Counted from the first letter of the stretch, positions 8,878-18,682 are shown. The stretch is DNA of 64,000 bases from an uncultured Amylibacter sp. (GCA_905181935.1 CAJIZV010000004.1:186001-250000); one strand, 5' to 3'. The notes: generated from the letters alone by a model not told the origin. Program-made: numbers and translations.

Positions 8878-9995
8878 TATCCCATTATCCCTTTATTCAA
8901 CAATTCGCGTGGATCAAACTTAGCACGTAATCCTGCTTCAATCTTAGTAACCAATTTGTTTTGAATTGGCATCGCAGCAGCTCCACCACCATTACCCCGA
9001 ACCAACGTAGCATGACCCTGCATCTCAACTAAATAATCTCGTATATCAATATCATCAGCAACTGAGAGGTATACCAAACCACCACCCCAATCATATTGAG
9101 CCTCTAATTTAATTCCTCCCTTACGGAGGTGCTCTACAATTTCTGGCCCCTTTGTTGGCTTAACAGATAAGCGCCAAATTGATGTTTTCATTTTTGCAAA
9201 AATATCTACATCACCAACAGATTTCCAAAGTTTGGAATTATTATCTAAATTTGTTTCCACAGTGACCTCAGAGTCAGAAAATAGCGATTTTAAAGCTTCA
9301 GACCTGTAAGCAATGGACCCTTTAAATCCCTCAATACGAATGAATGTTTTTCCATCTAAATGAGCCGCCCCATTCACATCGTTAGGTGATCCCAGTGCAC
9401 GACATAAAGCTGCTATTCCATCAGCATCACTTAACCCATGTAAAGTTATTGTAGCACTTGCTTCTGGCTTGGGTAAAAGTTTGAATGACAATTCAGTCAT
9501 CACACCTAATGTTCCATAACTTCCTGCCATTAGCTTTACGAGATCATAACCCGTAACATTTTTCATAACTCGGCCACCATTTTTCACAATTGTACCCATG
9601 CCATCAACGAATCGCACACCAATCAAACTATCTCGACAAGCACCAGCTTGAATACGACGTGAACCTGAAATATTACAAGCGACAACACCACCAATTGAAG
9701 ATACTCCTTGGGTACCCAAAAGACTCGTGTGATCCATAGGCTCAAAGGGTAACTGCTGGTTTTCTGCAGCTAAAGCTTCTTGGACTTCAGCTAATGGAGT
9801 ACCAGCGCGAACAACTAACGTTAAAGCTGCAGGCTCCAACAAAGTAATTCCTGTTAGACCTAAAGTAGATAATTTGACTTCAGGTTCCACGTGATTTCCT
9901 AAGCCTTGACGTGTTCCACCACCAACAATACGCACAGATTTAGAAGTGTTTACCAGAAATTCAGAGACTTCGTCTTCCGTTTTAGGTGTTATCAT
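8877..9995 (-). CDS. glcE: Glycolate oxidase FAD-binding subunit GlcE
   Basis: Accessory flavin-binding subunit of glycolate oxidase, 372 residues. It has a PCMH-type FAD-binding N-terminal domain with GGVVACNISGSRRIQAGACRD cut short here to its key feature: a glycine/asparagine-rich FAD loop around residues 107-120. The C-terminal part is the short GlcE type, lacking the large C-terminal domain of GlcD. Its ATG overlaps the glcD stop by four bases (ATGA). Together with GlcD and GlcF it oxidises glycolate to glyoxylate. Glycolate is a common phytoplankton exudate in marine water. Confidence 0.94.
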   Translation of the reverse strand: MITPKTEDEVSEFLVNTSKSVRIVGGGTRQGLGNHVEPEVKLSTLGLTGITLLEPAALTLVVRAGTPLAEVQEALAAENQQLPFEPMDHTSLLGTQGVSSIGGVVACNISGSRRIQAGACRDSLIGVRFVDGMGTIVKNGGRVMKNVTGYDLVKLMAGSYGTLGVMTELSFKLLPKPEASATITLHGLSDADGIAALCRALGSPNDVNGAAHLDGKTFIRIEGFKGSIAYRSEALKSLFSDSEVTVETNLDNNSKLWKSVGDVDIFAKMKTSIWRLSVKPTKGPEIVEHLRKGGIKLEAQYDWGGGLVYLSVADDIDIRDYLVEMQGHATLVRGNGGGAAAMPIQNKLVTKIEAGLRAKFDPRELLNKGIMG

Positions 9996-11425
9996 GCGGC
10001 TCGCCGATCCTCAGTGGCAATCAAAGGAAAAACTTTGGCTCCATTCAATAACCATTTAGGATCAAAAACATCCTTTATGTTTAATTGTGCTTCAATATCA
10101 GCATGACTGTATTGATCAAACATTAGATCGCGCTTTTCAACACCAACACCATGCTCTCCAGTTAGACATCCACCAACCTCTACACATAGGCGGAGAATTT
10201 CTGCCCCCATTTTCTCACAAAGCTCTAAGTCACCAGACTTATTGGCATCAAATAAAATCAGAGGGTGCATATTACCATCACCTGCGTGAAATACATTACC
10301 CACACGCAATCCATATTGCTTACTGATTTCACCAATACGTCGTAATACGAAGGGGAGTTCAGAAACTGGAATTGTACCATCTAAGCACATGTAATCACTA
10401 ATTTGCCCGATAGCACCAAAAGCTGATTTACGCCCTAACCAAATTTTGGCACTTTCTTCTGGTGAATTACTTTGGCGCAGTTCAACTGGATTGTGTTTTT
10501 CTGCAATAGAAATAATTTTTGTTAATTGTTCTTCGATCTCCAATTCAGAGCCCTCTACTTCAATAATTAGGAGAGCTTCTGCATTAGGATATCCTGCTTT
10601 TGCAAAGTTTTCGCTCGTTTCAATACATAGACGGTCCATAAATTCCATAGCCACAGGAAGAACACCCGCCTTAATAATGTCAGCTACACAGGCACCAGCG
10701 ACCTCATTTTCGTCAAAAGCAATTAATATAGGTCTGGCACCAACTGGTTTGTGTAATATTCGAAGTGTCGCTTCAGTTACCACACCCAGCTGACCCTCTG
10801 ATCCACATATAAGTCCTAATAGGTCTAATCCAGCAGAGTCTAAATGACTCCCACCAATTTCAACAACTTCACCATCCATCATGACCATCGTAACGCCCAT
10901 AAGGTTGTTGGTTGTTACTCCATACTTTAAACAGTGAGCCCCACCAGAGTTCATCGCAATATTGCCAGCAATAGCACAGGCAAGCTGACTACTTGGATCA
11001 GGTGCATAAAAAAAGCCATTCTCCTCAACTGCGTCTGAAACAGATAAATTTGTGCGGCCGGATTGAACTCGAATTAGTCGGTTATCATAGTCTGTTTCCA
11101 ACACATCATTAAGCTTGGCTACACCTAAAATAACACAATCTGCAGTGGGCATTGCCCCACCAGCAAGAGATGTACCTGAGCCCCGCGGGACAACTGGCAC
11201 TCCTTCTTCATGGCAAATTCTTAAAATATCAGAAACTTGCTGAGTGTTTTCAGGCAACACGGCTATCATTGGAGAACACCGATAGGCAGTTAATGCATCA
11301 CATTCATAAGCGCGCGTCTCATGCTCTTCTGAAATAACAGATTCACGTGGCAACACTTTAGATAAGCGACGCACAATATGTGATTTTTTATTTAGAACAG
11401 CAGCATTAGGGGTTGGCATTTCCAT
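9992..11425 (-). CDS. glcD: Glycolate oxidase subunit GlcD (FAD-linked oxidase)
   Basis: Catalytic flavoprotein subunit, 477 residues. It shows the PCMH-type FAD site (VPRGSGTSLAGGAMP near residue 80, then PDPSSQLACAIAGNIAMNS) and the C-terminal FAD-oxidase domain with VFHAGDGNMHPL and GGCLTGEHGVGVEKRD. The frame is open 21 codons further upstream. I reject that extension because the ATG at 11425 has AAAGGA seven bases before it, and because the upstream codons run through the operator and promoter. First gene of glcDEF. Confidence 0.95.
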   Translation of the reverse strand: MEMPTPNAAVLNKKSHIVRRLSKVLPRESVISEEHETRAYECDALTAYRCSPMIAVLPENTQQVSDILRICHEEGVPVVPRGSGTSLAGGAMPTADCVILGVAKLNDVLETDYDNRLIRVQSGRTNLSVSDAVEENGFFYAPDPSSQLACAIAGNIAMNSGGAHCLKYGVTTNNLMGVTMVMMDGEVVEIGGSHLDSAGLDLLGLICGSEGQLGVVTEATLRILHKPVGARPILIAFDENEVAGACVADIIKAGVLPVAMEFMDRLCIETSENFAKAGYPNAEALLIIEVEGSELEIEEQLTKIISIAEKHNPVELRQSNSPEESAKIWLGRKSAFGAIGQISDYMCLDGTIPVSELPFVLRRIGEISKQYGLRVGNVFHAGDGNMHPLILFDANKSGDLELCEKMGAEILRLCVEVGGCLTGEHGVGVEKRDLMFDQYSHADIEAQLNIKDVFDPKWLLNGAKVFPLIATEDRRAA

Positions 11426-11447
11426 TTTAGTATCCTTTTGGCATCCC

Positions 11448-11488
11448 TTTACAATTGGTAAAATAATCTTACCAATTGTAAAAGGCAA
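11448..11488 (-). promoter_or_regulatory. glcDEF promoter with long inverted-repeat operator
   Basis: TTTACAATTGGTAA (11448-11461) and TTACCAATTGTAAA (11469-11482) form a perfect 14-base inverted repeat with a 7-base spacer. On the minus strand TTGCCT (11488-11483) and TATTTT (11465-11460), 17 bases apart, form a promoter that the repeat overlaps. TTGGT/ACCAA half-sites are typical of FadR-type GntR regulators such as GlcC or LldR, so repression relieved by glycolate is likely. No such regulator gene is adjacent; a FadR-type gene lies at 41147. Confidence 0.6.
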
Positions 11489-11601
11489 GACATTTTTAAA
11501 ATTTAGACTAAATCCTAAGGTTTATTTATCTATAATGACAAACTTCTTATAAGTCCTATGTTAACAGATATATTAAATGCAAACGTCATAGAGAAACTTT
11601 A

Positions 11602-12195
11602 ATGCAAAAAATGCCACCTATAAAAAAAGAAAATACTGATAGTATTGTACAAGCTGCTACTAAAGCTTCCAAAAAAGGGCCTCCACCAGTTCACTTGTGG
11701 AACCCACCTTTTTGTGGGGATTTAGATATGAGAATTGCACGAGACGGCACTTGGTATTATTTAGGATCTCCTATTGGAAGAGCACCGCTAGTAAAACTAT
11801 TTTCCTCTATTATTCGAAAAGATGGGGATAATTATTTCTTGGTTACGCCCGCAGAAAAAATTGGAATTAAAGTTGATGATGCCCCATTTTTAGCAACAGA
11901 TTTTGATGTTAAAAATCAAGGCCATAATCAAGTTATAGAATTTCATACTCATGTTGGTGACAGCGCACTTGCAAGTATAAATAATCCAATTCGAGTAACG
12001 AGGGATTTAAAAACCGGCGAGCCTAGTCCGTATGTATTAATACGTAACAATCTAGAAGCTTTAATAGACCGTAAAAGTTTTTATAGGCTTGTAGAAATTG
12101 GAACCACACAACATTTTGAAGGTAGCCGTTGGTTTGGTGTACGCTCTAGTGGAGCTTTTTTTCCAATTATTCCAGCAATAGAGTTAGAATCTTAG
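11602..12195 (+). CDS. DUF1285 family protein
   Basis: A 197-residue protein of the DUF1285 family, recognised from PPVHLWNPPFCGDLDMRIARDGTWYYLGSPIGR near the N-terminus and the following basic, beta-rich body. Function is unknown; structures in the family are beta sandwiches thought to have a sensing role. There is no signal peptide. In many alphaproteobacteria the gene stands in front of a MoxR ATPase/DUF58 cluster, which is absent here. The start has a weak AGAGAAA ribosome site. Confidence 0.85.
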   Translation: MQKMPPIKKENTDSIVQAATKASKKGPPPVHLWNPPFCGDLDMRIARDGTWYYLGSPIGRAPLVKLFSSIIRKDGDNYFLVTPAEKIGIKVDDAPFLATDFDVKNQGHNQVIEFHTHVGDSALASINNPIRVTRDLKTGEPSPYVLIRNNLEALIDRKSFYRLVEIGTTQHFEGSRWFGVRSSGAFFPIIPAIELES

Positions 12196-12220
12196 AAACA
12201 TCCTGCAGATAGGTACATAT

Positions 12221-12909
12221 TTAATATTTAATATTATAATATGTTCTTCCAATCATTTCTCTTACAAAAAAACTAGTATGGTAAAGCGAAACTGCCGAAG
12301 GGATATAGTCCATAAAAGTTTGCTTCCTCGCGCACCCTTGAAAATCTACTGGAAAAGGTATTACCTGAAGGCCTGCAGCCTCAAAAACTTTTTGCGCTCT
12401 CGGCATGTGAAATGCCGATGTAACTAATATAACTTTAGGATCATTTATTGTGAAAAGATTTTTGGTAGAAATATCTTCTTGATCAGTATTTTCTACATTT
12501 TCAGTCAAAAGAATATTTTATTTTGGAACACCCAACTTAATAGCAACATCGCGCAAATATTCACCTTCTGGCTTACCAACACTCCATGGAAGCTTTCCAC
12601 GCGTAAGTATTAAAAAGACGCTTTATTTTCTTTGAATAAATCAATTCCTGCAAAAATTTGATCTGCGGCTTCGCCCCACTCATAGTCAAAGCTTTCTTCT
12701 GTTTTAATAGTACGAACCATACCACTCAGCACAACTATAGCATTTGCTGTATCAGCTTCTGAGACATGACTGAGCTGGTAGTTAACCTCAAGATGATTGA
12801 TCAATCGGTTCGACACAATTGGCAAAGAAAAAATAATTAAAATAATTAACCCAAGTATAATAAATAACGGGCTCACTATTAGTGGAAGGATTTTGTGAAA
12901 GTATATCAT
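12221..12909 (-). pseudogene. Decayed YdcF/ElyC/SanA-type (DUF218) membrane protein
   Basis: The first 99 codons encode a membrane anchor (residues about 7-32) and the start of a DUF218 domain (ANAIVVLSGMV). The frame then stops at a TTTTT tract. Adding one T restores LILTRGKLPWSVGKPEGEYL and then LGVPK. An in-frame TAA replaces the next codon (probably a Glu), after which NILLTENVENT and LVTSAFHMPRA continue to the normal end. So the gene carries one frameshift and one nonsense change. The intact family acts in envelope/peptidoglycan maintenance. Two independent lesions argue for real decay rather than a single sequencing error. Confidence 0.8.
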
Positions 12910-13134
12910 AAAAGCCCAATCTAATACTTTTGAAGAAAAGTGTTTGCATATTATTAAGTATATTTTTTATTGTTATTTAACAATCCACCTATTTTAAACC
13001 GCTAACCATATTTTACAAGCTTACAAATTAAACTAATTCAATAACAGCCATCAAAAACTACTTTATAACTATTCATTTTATATCTCCTATTTTAAATACA
13101 AACTTACCAACAGATTTGTGAGTAGAAGCAAAGG

Positions 13135-13320
13135 TTATTTTCCTGTTACTATGCCCATGAGAGCATGTCGAAATCCACGTTGAAATTCGCTATCTGGTGG
13201 GTCTAAATCAAACGACATTAAAGCATTCTCGACACAATATATTGCGCCCGATGCGACTTCTTCTTTTGCGCAATCATACCCACTTGAGAAATCAGAATTT
13301 AAAGATATTACATTTGTCAT
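13135..13320 (-). CDS. Small hypothetical protein (61 aa)
   Basis: A 61-residue acidic protein beginning MTNVISLNSDFSSGYDCAKEE with a C-terminal FQRGFRHALMGI. No family recognised. It follows the semialdehyde dehydrogenase by 12 bases on the same strand, and GGA lies eight bases before its ATG. It would be the last gene of the pentonate operon. Two cysteines (17 and 29) and a helical amphipathic look are the only visible features. Real coding is likely but not certain. Confidence 0.5.
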   Translation of the reverse strand: MTNVISLNSDFSSGYDCAKEEVASGAIYCVENALMSFDLDPPDSEFQRGFRHALMGIVTGK

Positions 13321-13332
13321 AATTAATATCCA

Positions 13333-14835
13333 TCATTCCTTTAATTCATCCGGCAATAATACTTTTGGAACATTTTGGTAACTTATAGGGCGAAGCCAGC
13401 GCACAATTGCCAATGTACCAACTGAAGTTGCACGCACATCAGTACTTGCTGGGTATGGACCACCATGCATCATTGATGAACAAACTTCTACACCCGTTGG
13501 AAAGCCATTACACAAGACACGTCCTGCCTTTTCTTCCAATATAGGCAATAAATCACATGCCAAATCGTGATCTAAATCATCCAAATGCAATGTTGCAGTT
13601 AACTGACCTTCTAAACACTCAGCAACTGCTTGCATTTCATTTGTATCATTACAAACAACTAAGATCCCAGCAGCACCAAAGACTTCATGTTGCAATGTTG
13701 GATTTGCGATCCATTGCTGGGCAGACACTTTAAATAAAGCAGGCAAGGAAGACCGTTTTGATATGGCTGTCCCACAATTGCTAACATCTTCCATTAAATC
13801 CGCAAATAGGCGAACACCGTCTTCAAATGCTTTATGAATTCCATCTGTCAACATTTTCTGTTCTTCAATATTTTTTAACGCAGCTACGCATGAGGCCTCC
13901 ATACGATCTGCTGCAGTTCCTTTAACAATTATAGTTACACCTGGGTTTGTACAAAATTGCCCTGCCCCCATAGTTAACGATCCAGCCCAACCCTCACCCA
14001 AAGCTTCAGCACGGCTTTCAGCCGCTGATGGTAAAACAAACATAGGATTTATGGATCCAAGCTCGCCATAAAATGGAATTGGTGTTGGCCGTTGGTGACA
14101 AAGGTCATACAACGCACGCCCACCACCCAAAGATCCAGTAAATCCAACTGCAGTAATTTCAGAATGCTTTACTAAAGCAGCACCAACTTCACGCCCTGAA
14201 CCTTGAACCATTTGGAAGGTTGCCTTTGGCATGTTGCATATTTCAATTGCTGACATAATTGCTTGTGCTACTAATTCAGCAGTTCCAGCATGTGCACTAT
14301 GACCTTTAACTATAACAGGACACCCAGCGGCCAATGCAGAAGCTGTGTCACCACCTGCAGTGGAAAATGCCAATGGGAAGTTGGATGCCCCAAAAACTAC
14401 AACTGGCCCGATTGCTTTATGTGTTAGGTGTAAATCTGGGCGTGGGATAGGTGCACGATCAGGCAAAGCTTCATCTTTTCGAATGTCTAAGTATGTTACG
14501 TCTTCTATTAAATCAGCAAACATTTTCAGCTGGCCCGTTGTTCGACCACGTTCACCTTCTAAACGCGCTTCAGGTAAGCCTGTTTCCTTGCTTCCAATCT
14601 CAGTAATCTCTGCTCCAAGTTTGTCCATTTCATCCGCAATGGTTCGTAGAAACTTTGCACGCTCAGCACGTGTTTTTTTTGAATAGGGTCTAAATGCAGT
14701 CCGCGCAGCAATAGCAGCTTGGTCCACATCAGTTGTAGAGGCTTGTGCAAAAGCAAACCCATCCAAATCATCAGAGGCCAACATATTATTTGAACCGACC
14801 CAAGTGCCGTCAATTAGATTTTTTCCGTATAACAT
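13333..14835 (-). CDS. Alpha-ketoglutarate semialdehyde dehydrogenase (2,5-dioxovalerate dehydrogenase)
   Basis: A 500-residue aldehyde dehydrogenase of the KGSADH clade, which oxidises 2,5-dioxopentanoate to 2-oxoglutarate. This is the last step of non-phosphorylating pentose/pentonate or hexarate breakdown. Asn152 (FGASNFP), Lys177 (VKGHS), Glu258 (FYGELGSINP) and Cys295 (GQFCTNPG) are all present. The FGASNFPLAFSTAGGDTASA and GHSAH segments separate this clade from ordinary ALDHs. Its ATG follows the DapA-like stop with no gap. Its place directly behind a sugar-acid dehydratase and a DapA-like enzyme supports the pathway call. Confidence 0.9.
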   Translation of the reverse strand: MLYGKNLIDGTWVGSNNMLASDDLDGFAFAQASTTDVDQAAIAARTAFRPYSKKTRAERAKFLRTIADEMDKLGAEITEIGSKETGLPEARLEGERGRTTGQLKMFADLIEDVTYLDIRKDEALPDRAPIPRPDLHLTHKAIGPVVVFGASNFPLAFSTAGGDTASALAAGCPVIVKGHSAHAGTAELVAQAIMSAIEICNMPKATFQMVQGSGREVGAALVKHSEITAVGFTGSLGGGRALYDLCHQRPTPIPFYGELGSINPMFVLPSAAESRAEALGEGWAGSLTMGAGQFCTNPGVTIIVKGTAADRMEASCVAALKNIEEQKMLTDGIHKAFEDGVRLFADLMEDVSNCGTAISKRSSLPALFKVSAQQWIANPTLQHEVFGAAGILVVCNDTNEMQAVAECLEGQLTATLHLDDLDHDLACDLLPILEEKAGRVLCNGFPTGVEVCSSMMHGGPYPASTDVRATSVGTLAIVRWLRPISYQNVPKVLLPDELKE

Positions 14836-15750
14836 TTATTTTCCCCAGTTGAGGACCAGTGGGTCCAATGGTGTGATCAGTTCAATTAACATTTCATGTA
14901 TTGGTTGTGGCAATGGCGGTATTGGGTGCCGGCAGAAGGCTGATTTAATAACCCCTCCAGCAACCATTGCCACTTTGGCAGAACGCCAACCACATTGGCG
15001 GTTTTCATGATTTACTGCTGGTAATATTTTACTATAAGCAGCAAATGCTCCTGCCCTGTCACCAGAATGGAACAGGTCAATCACCGGTTTAATTTGATCA
15101 GGGATCATTGCACTAGTCATTGCTCCAGTCGCACCAGCATCAAGATCAGCCAACAGCGTAATTGCTTCTTCACCATCAAATGGACCTTCAATGGCATCGC
15201 CACCAGCAGTAATCAACGCTCGCAATTTATCAGCTGCACGCGGACATTCAATCTTAAATAATTTTAACATCTCAATTTCATTGGCCATTTTAACTAACAA
15301 CGCTACAGGCAAATCTACACCCGACAATGGCGCATCTTGCACCATAATGGGGATGCCAACTTTGCCCACAGCAGCAAACTGTTCATAAGTGTCTTGTGCA
15401 GAACCTTTGAGCAAAGCCCCATGATAAGGGGGCATCATCATGACGATGTCTGCACCTAAATCCTTTGACATTTGGGCACGTTCAACCGCAATTTGCGTAG
15501 CATAATGACTAATAGTTACAATCACAGGCTTGCGCCCTGCTACGTGCTCCAAACATAGACGCATCAGCTTTTCACGTTCGCCATCTGAAATCAAAAATTG
15601 TTCTGAAAAGTTGGCTAGAATACAAATTCCATCAACACCACAATCAATTGTAAAATCTAAAACTCGACGCATTCCCTCATAATCGACTGATCCATCATTT
15701 AGAAATGGTGTGGGTACAACTGGCCAAATTCCTTTAAATTGAGTATTCAT
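14836..15750 (-). CDS. DapA-family lyase, probable 2-keto-3-deoxy-pentonate dehydratase
   Basis: A 304-residue class I TIM-barrel protein of the DHDPS/NAL family. The Schiff-base lysine is Lys166 (LFKIECP). The DHDPS signature GTTGE is replaced by ANFSEQ (46-51), and the catalytic Tyr of YN-x-P is absent (VQDAP, 137-141). It is therefore not a lysine-pathway enzyme. Pathway position between a sugar-acid dehydratase and a 2,5-dioxopentanoate dehydrogenase fits dehydration of a 2-keto-3-deoxy-pentonate to 2,5-dioxopentanoate, as for AraD and its L-lyxonate counterpart. A lyase acting on another keto-deoxy acid is the alternative. Two-base gap after the preceding gene. Confidence 0.75.
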   Translation of the reverse strand: MNTQFKGIWPVVPTPFLNDGSVDYEGMRRVLDFTIDCGVDGICILANFSEQFLISDGEREKLMRLCLEHVAGRKPVIVTISHYATQIAVERAQMSKDLGADIVMMMPPYHGALLKGSAQDTYEQFAAVGKVGIPIMVQDAPLSGVDLPVALLVKMANEIEMLKLFKIECPRAADKLRALITAGGDAIEGPFDGEEAITLLADLDAGATGAMTSAMIPDQIKPVIDLFHSGDRAGAFAAYSKILPAVNHENRQCGWRSAKVAMVAGGVIKSAFCRHPIPPLPQPIHEMLIELITPLDPLVLNWGK

Positions 15751-15752
15751 TT

Positions 15753-16928
15753 TTATTCCTCAATATCAAAATTATGCAGATGTTTGTCAGAAATTGTGAT
15801 GCCCAATCCAGGCTTGCTGTCATCTAGTTGCAAAAAGCCGTCAACTGCTACTGGATCGCCATCAAAAATATAATAAAATAGCTCGTTTCCAACCTCTACG
15901 TCATGAGCTGGGAAATATTCAGCAATTGGGCAATTAACGTTTGCCATAGTCAAATGATAGTTATGCATTTGTCCTGCATGAGGAATCACGGGAATCTGAT
16001 AAGCTTCTGCGATCGCATTGATTTTTTGTGCCGCTGTAATGCCCCCTACACGGTTTGTATCATACTGCAAAACGCTGACAGCTTTTTTTTCCATCAATTG
16101 CTGGCAACCCATAACAGAAAATTCATGCTCTCCACCAGAAATGGGTACAGATCCCATTGCATTTAATTCAGCATAGCCATTTATATCATCTGCAATAACT
16201 GGTTCTTCCAACCAACGTGGTTCGTATTTTTCTAATTTAGGCAACATACGTTTGGCATAGTCTAGGTTCCAACCCATATAACATTCCAACATTAAATCTA
16301 CATCATAACCCAATACTTCACGCATTGCTTCAACACGTTTTAGGTTTTCACGCATACCTTTCATGCCATCTTTTGGGCCATAACCAAAACGGGTTTTAAA
16401 ACCTTGATAGCCATTGCATTTAGCCTCTTCAGCTTCAGCCTGCATTTGCTCGATTGGACCTGCATATAACTTAGAATAATACACAGGAATTTTTTCCTTA
16501 GTACGTCCACCCAGTAATTTAAACACAGGTTTATTCGTTAGCTTACCCATTAAATCCCAGATTGCTAAATCAATTGCAGACATCGCAGTCATGCCAATTC
16601 CTTTGCGGCCCCAAGCATGGCTGCGACGGTACATTTTATCCCAAATATACGCATAATCAAATGGATCTTCACCAATCACCATTGATGCATACCAATCATC
16701 AATTGCTTTTTTGACCACAGTTGGCGCAAGAGCAGCATTACCAATTCCGATAGTTCCATCTTCTGTCTCAATTTCACACGTTAACCATTGATGAAATCTA
16801 AACGACGCCATTGCATCTCCTTTGTCCCACAACGCATCTCCTGCGTTGGTGCAAAAGTTTCCAGTAGGGGGAACTGTTGGCCCCTTCCAATTCCATACAC
16901 GGGTTCGAACTGACTTAATTTTAGTCAT
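15753..16928 (-). CDS. Enolase-superfamily sugar-acid dehydratase (rhamnonate/lyxonate dehydratase-like)
   Basis: A 391-residue mandelate-racemase-subgroup protein. Metal ligands are readable: Glu215 ([10 protein letters not shown]), Glu241 (RWLEEP) and Glu267 (SGGEHEF). Asp290 ([10 protein letters not shown]) and His317 ([10 protein letters not shown]) would form the acid/base dyad. The K-T-R-F-G-Y-G-P segment and the C-terminal KPGLGITI resemble L-rhamnonate dehydratase. With DapA-like and KGSADH partners the product must be a 2-keto-3-deoxy-pentonate. A five-carbon substrate such as L-lyxonate is therefore more likely than rhamnonate. Substrate choice is inference from context. Confidence 0.8.
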   Translation of the reverse strand: MTKIKSVRTRVWNWKGPTVPPTGNFCTNAGDALWDKGDAMASFRFHQWLTCEIETEDGTIGIGNAALAPTVVKKAIDDWYASMVIGEDPFDYAYIWDKMYRRSHAWGRKGIGMTAMSAIDLAIWDLMGKLTNKPVFKLLGGRTKEKIPVYYSKLYAGPIEQMQAEAEEAKCNGYQGFKTRFGYGPKDGMKGMRENLKRVEAMREVLGYDVDLMLECYMGWNLDYAKRMLPKLEKYEPRWLEEPVIADDINGYAELNAMGSVPISGGEHEFSVMGCQQLMEKKAVSVLQYDTNRVGGITAAQKINAIAEAYQIPVIPHAGQMHNYHLTMANVNCPIAEYFPAHDVEVGNELFYYIFDGDPVAVDGFLQLDDSKPGLGITISDKHLHNFDIEE

Positions 16929-16939
16929 AAAAATCTCCT

Positions 16940-17950
16940 TTAAATCGCACTAGTGTTTGCGTGGTGAGTATTTGCCATGCGCACCAGCAGATCAAACGCC
17001 TGTTTTGTTGCACCAACGTTTGCTTTGTTTTGTCCTGCTATATCAAAAGCAGTCCCATGTGCGGGTGTAGCAACAGCGATTGGCAAGCCCCCAGCGACTG
17101 TCACACCCCGCTCAAAACCCATTAGCTTAATAGCAATTTGACCTTGATCATGGTACATCGTGACAACTGCATCGACTTCGCCACGTTGCGCCTTTAAAAA
17201 TACTGTGTCAGAGGGCCACGGCCCTGAAACATTCATTTGAAGCTCTTGAAACGACTTAATTACAGGCTCTAAAATATCAATCTCTTCGCGTCCAAATTTA
17301 CCATTATCTCCCGCATGAGGATTTAACGCCGCAACTGCAATCCGCGGCCGCATGTTACCTGCGCGATGCAAAGTATCATTCGCCAAATTAACAGCCCGCT
17401 TAACACCCTCTCGGTTAATCTTTTTCGCAACATCTCTGATACCAATATGGCTAGTAACGCGTGTAGTCATCAATTCATCCAGGACATTAATTTCTGAATG
17501 ATATCCTTTGAACCCAAGATATCGTGCCATATATTTATGCTCATCTTCAGCATTCAATCCAGCACTCGTCATAGAGGATTTATTAAATGGTGCGAACAAA
17601 ACTCCATCCACCAATTCCAATTGCGCAAGATCAAGCGCCTTATCCAAACAACGTAATGACGTTGTTCCTCCTTCAACAGTAACTTCAGAAATTTTTACGT
17701 CATTAGAAACAATAGTTTTCATTTCCAAATGCGACAAACCTTCTTGGGCCGCAATGTCCACTTCTGGTATAGTGTTTAAGGGAACTTCCAAATCTGCTTG
17801 TTGTGCACCACGTTTCCAAAGATGACTGTCACCAATGAGTAAAATATTTGCGGCATCTAGAACGCCGTCTTCTCCTAGTAATTTAGCAATTAGTTCAGGC
17901 CCAATACCAGCAGGATCACCGGGAACGATAGCAATGCGAGGTTTAGTCAT
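16940..17950 (-). CDS. PdxA-family 4-hydroxy-acid dehydrogenase (PdxA2-like)
   Basis: A 336-residue member of the PdxA family (NAD-dependent, metal-dependent oxidative decarboxylation of 4-phospho-hydroxythreonine or 4-phospho-threonate/erythronate). It starts [16 protein letters not shown]. Metal ligands His138 ([11 protein letters not shown]), His212 ([12 protein letters not shown]) and His267 (YHDQGQ) are present. The PdxA2 branch normally works with a DUF1537 kinase, and none is encoded nearby. Inside a sugar-acid operon it more likely oxidises an acid-sugar intermediate than serves in vitamin B6 synthesis. Which one is not visible. Confidence 0.82.
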   Translation of the reverse strand: MTKPRIAIVPGDPAGIGPELIAKLLGEDGVLDAANILLIGDSHLWKRGAQQADLEVPLNTIPEVDIAAQEGLSHLEMKTIVSNDVKISEVTVEGGTTSLRCLDKALDLAQLELVDGVLFAPFNKSSMTSAGLNAEDEHKYMARYLGFKGYHSEINVLDELMTTRVTSHIGIRDVAKKINREGVKRAVNLANDTLHRAGNMRPRIAVAALNPHAGDNGKFGREEIDILEPVIKSFQELQMNVSGPWPSDTVFLKAQRGEVDAVVTMYHDQGQIAIKLMGFERGVTVAGGLPIAVATPAHGTAFDIAGQNKANVGATKQAFDLLVRMANTHHANTSAI

Positions 17951-17995
17951 TATTTTTGTTCCCAGTAATTTGAGTTTGAGGGTTTTTTGTTCATT

Positions 17996-18682
17996 TTATA
18001 AAGTCTTAATATTAGCAATATTAGTATATGTACTTTGTAAATGTGTTCGCATCGCTAAACCCGTAGAAACTGCATCTCGATTAATAATTGCTGTAGTAAT
18101 CTGAGCGTGCTGTTTTAACGTGTTTTCACGCCGATCCACTTGTTGTGATGACAAAAACCGAGCCCGCCAAAGACGCGCATTATACTGACGATGTGTTTCT
18201 ATGAGAGGTTCATTTCGGCTAGCTTCAACGATAGCAGCATGAAACCCCATATCTAATTTAAAAAAGGCCAATGGATCCAAAACCTTTGCCCTTGCTTCTA
18301 AATCAGCTACCAACCGCTGGATATTAGAGATTTCGGCATCTGTTGCAGCTACACATGCTATTTCGCCAGCAAGCCCCTCAAGAGTTCCAAGAACTGCTAT
18401 ATTTTGTGATAGTTCTTCTAGGGACGGATCCGCTACGTGCGGCCTTCGCGTGGCAGAGTATTCAACCAAACCTTCATTTTCTAATAGCCGAAGAGCTTCA
18501 CGAAGTGGCGTGCGAGATACCCCCAAAGCTTCAGCTAAATCACGTTCAGGGACAGCCGTTCCTGGTTCTAACTTTCCCAAAAGAATAAATTCTCTTAAAG
18601 TTTCAGCCGCTTCTTCTGATAACGTTTGACGCGGTTTAACAGCTCCTTCATTTTTCAATGTATCCAACCAATTAACTACCAT
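17996..18682 (-). CDS. GntR-family regulator with FCD domain
   Basis: A 228-residue regulator. The winged helix-turn-helix lies at about residues 20-90 (VPERDLAEALGVSRTPLREALRLLENEGLV) and the all-helical FCD ligand domain at 95-220 carries the metal/ligand residues Asp144, His148, His192 and His214. FCD regulators usually respond to carboxylates such as aldonates. It sits inside the tctCBA/pentonate operon and probably represses it through the TTTGGTATACCA palindrome upstream of tctC. GGGGGA stands seven bases before the ATG. Confidence 0.88.
   Translation of the reverse strand: MVVNWLDTLKNEGAVKPRQTLSEEAAETLREFILLGKLEPGTAVPERDLAEALGVSRTPLREALRLLENEGLVEYSATRRPHVADPSLEELSQNIAVLGTLEGLAGEIACVAATDAEISNIQRLVADLEARAKVLDPLAFFKLDMGFHAAIVEASRNEPLIETHRQYNARLWRARFLSSQQVDRRENTLKQHAQITTAIINRDAVSTGLAMRTHLQSTYTNIANIKTL

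Noticed and set aside
17508..18104. Plus-strand frames opposite pdxA-like and gntR genes
   Set aside because: Shadows with no ribosome sites and no recognisable protein.
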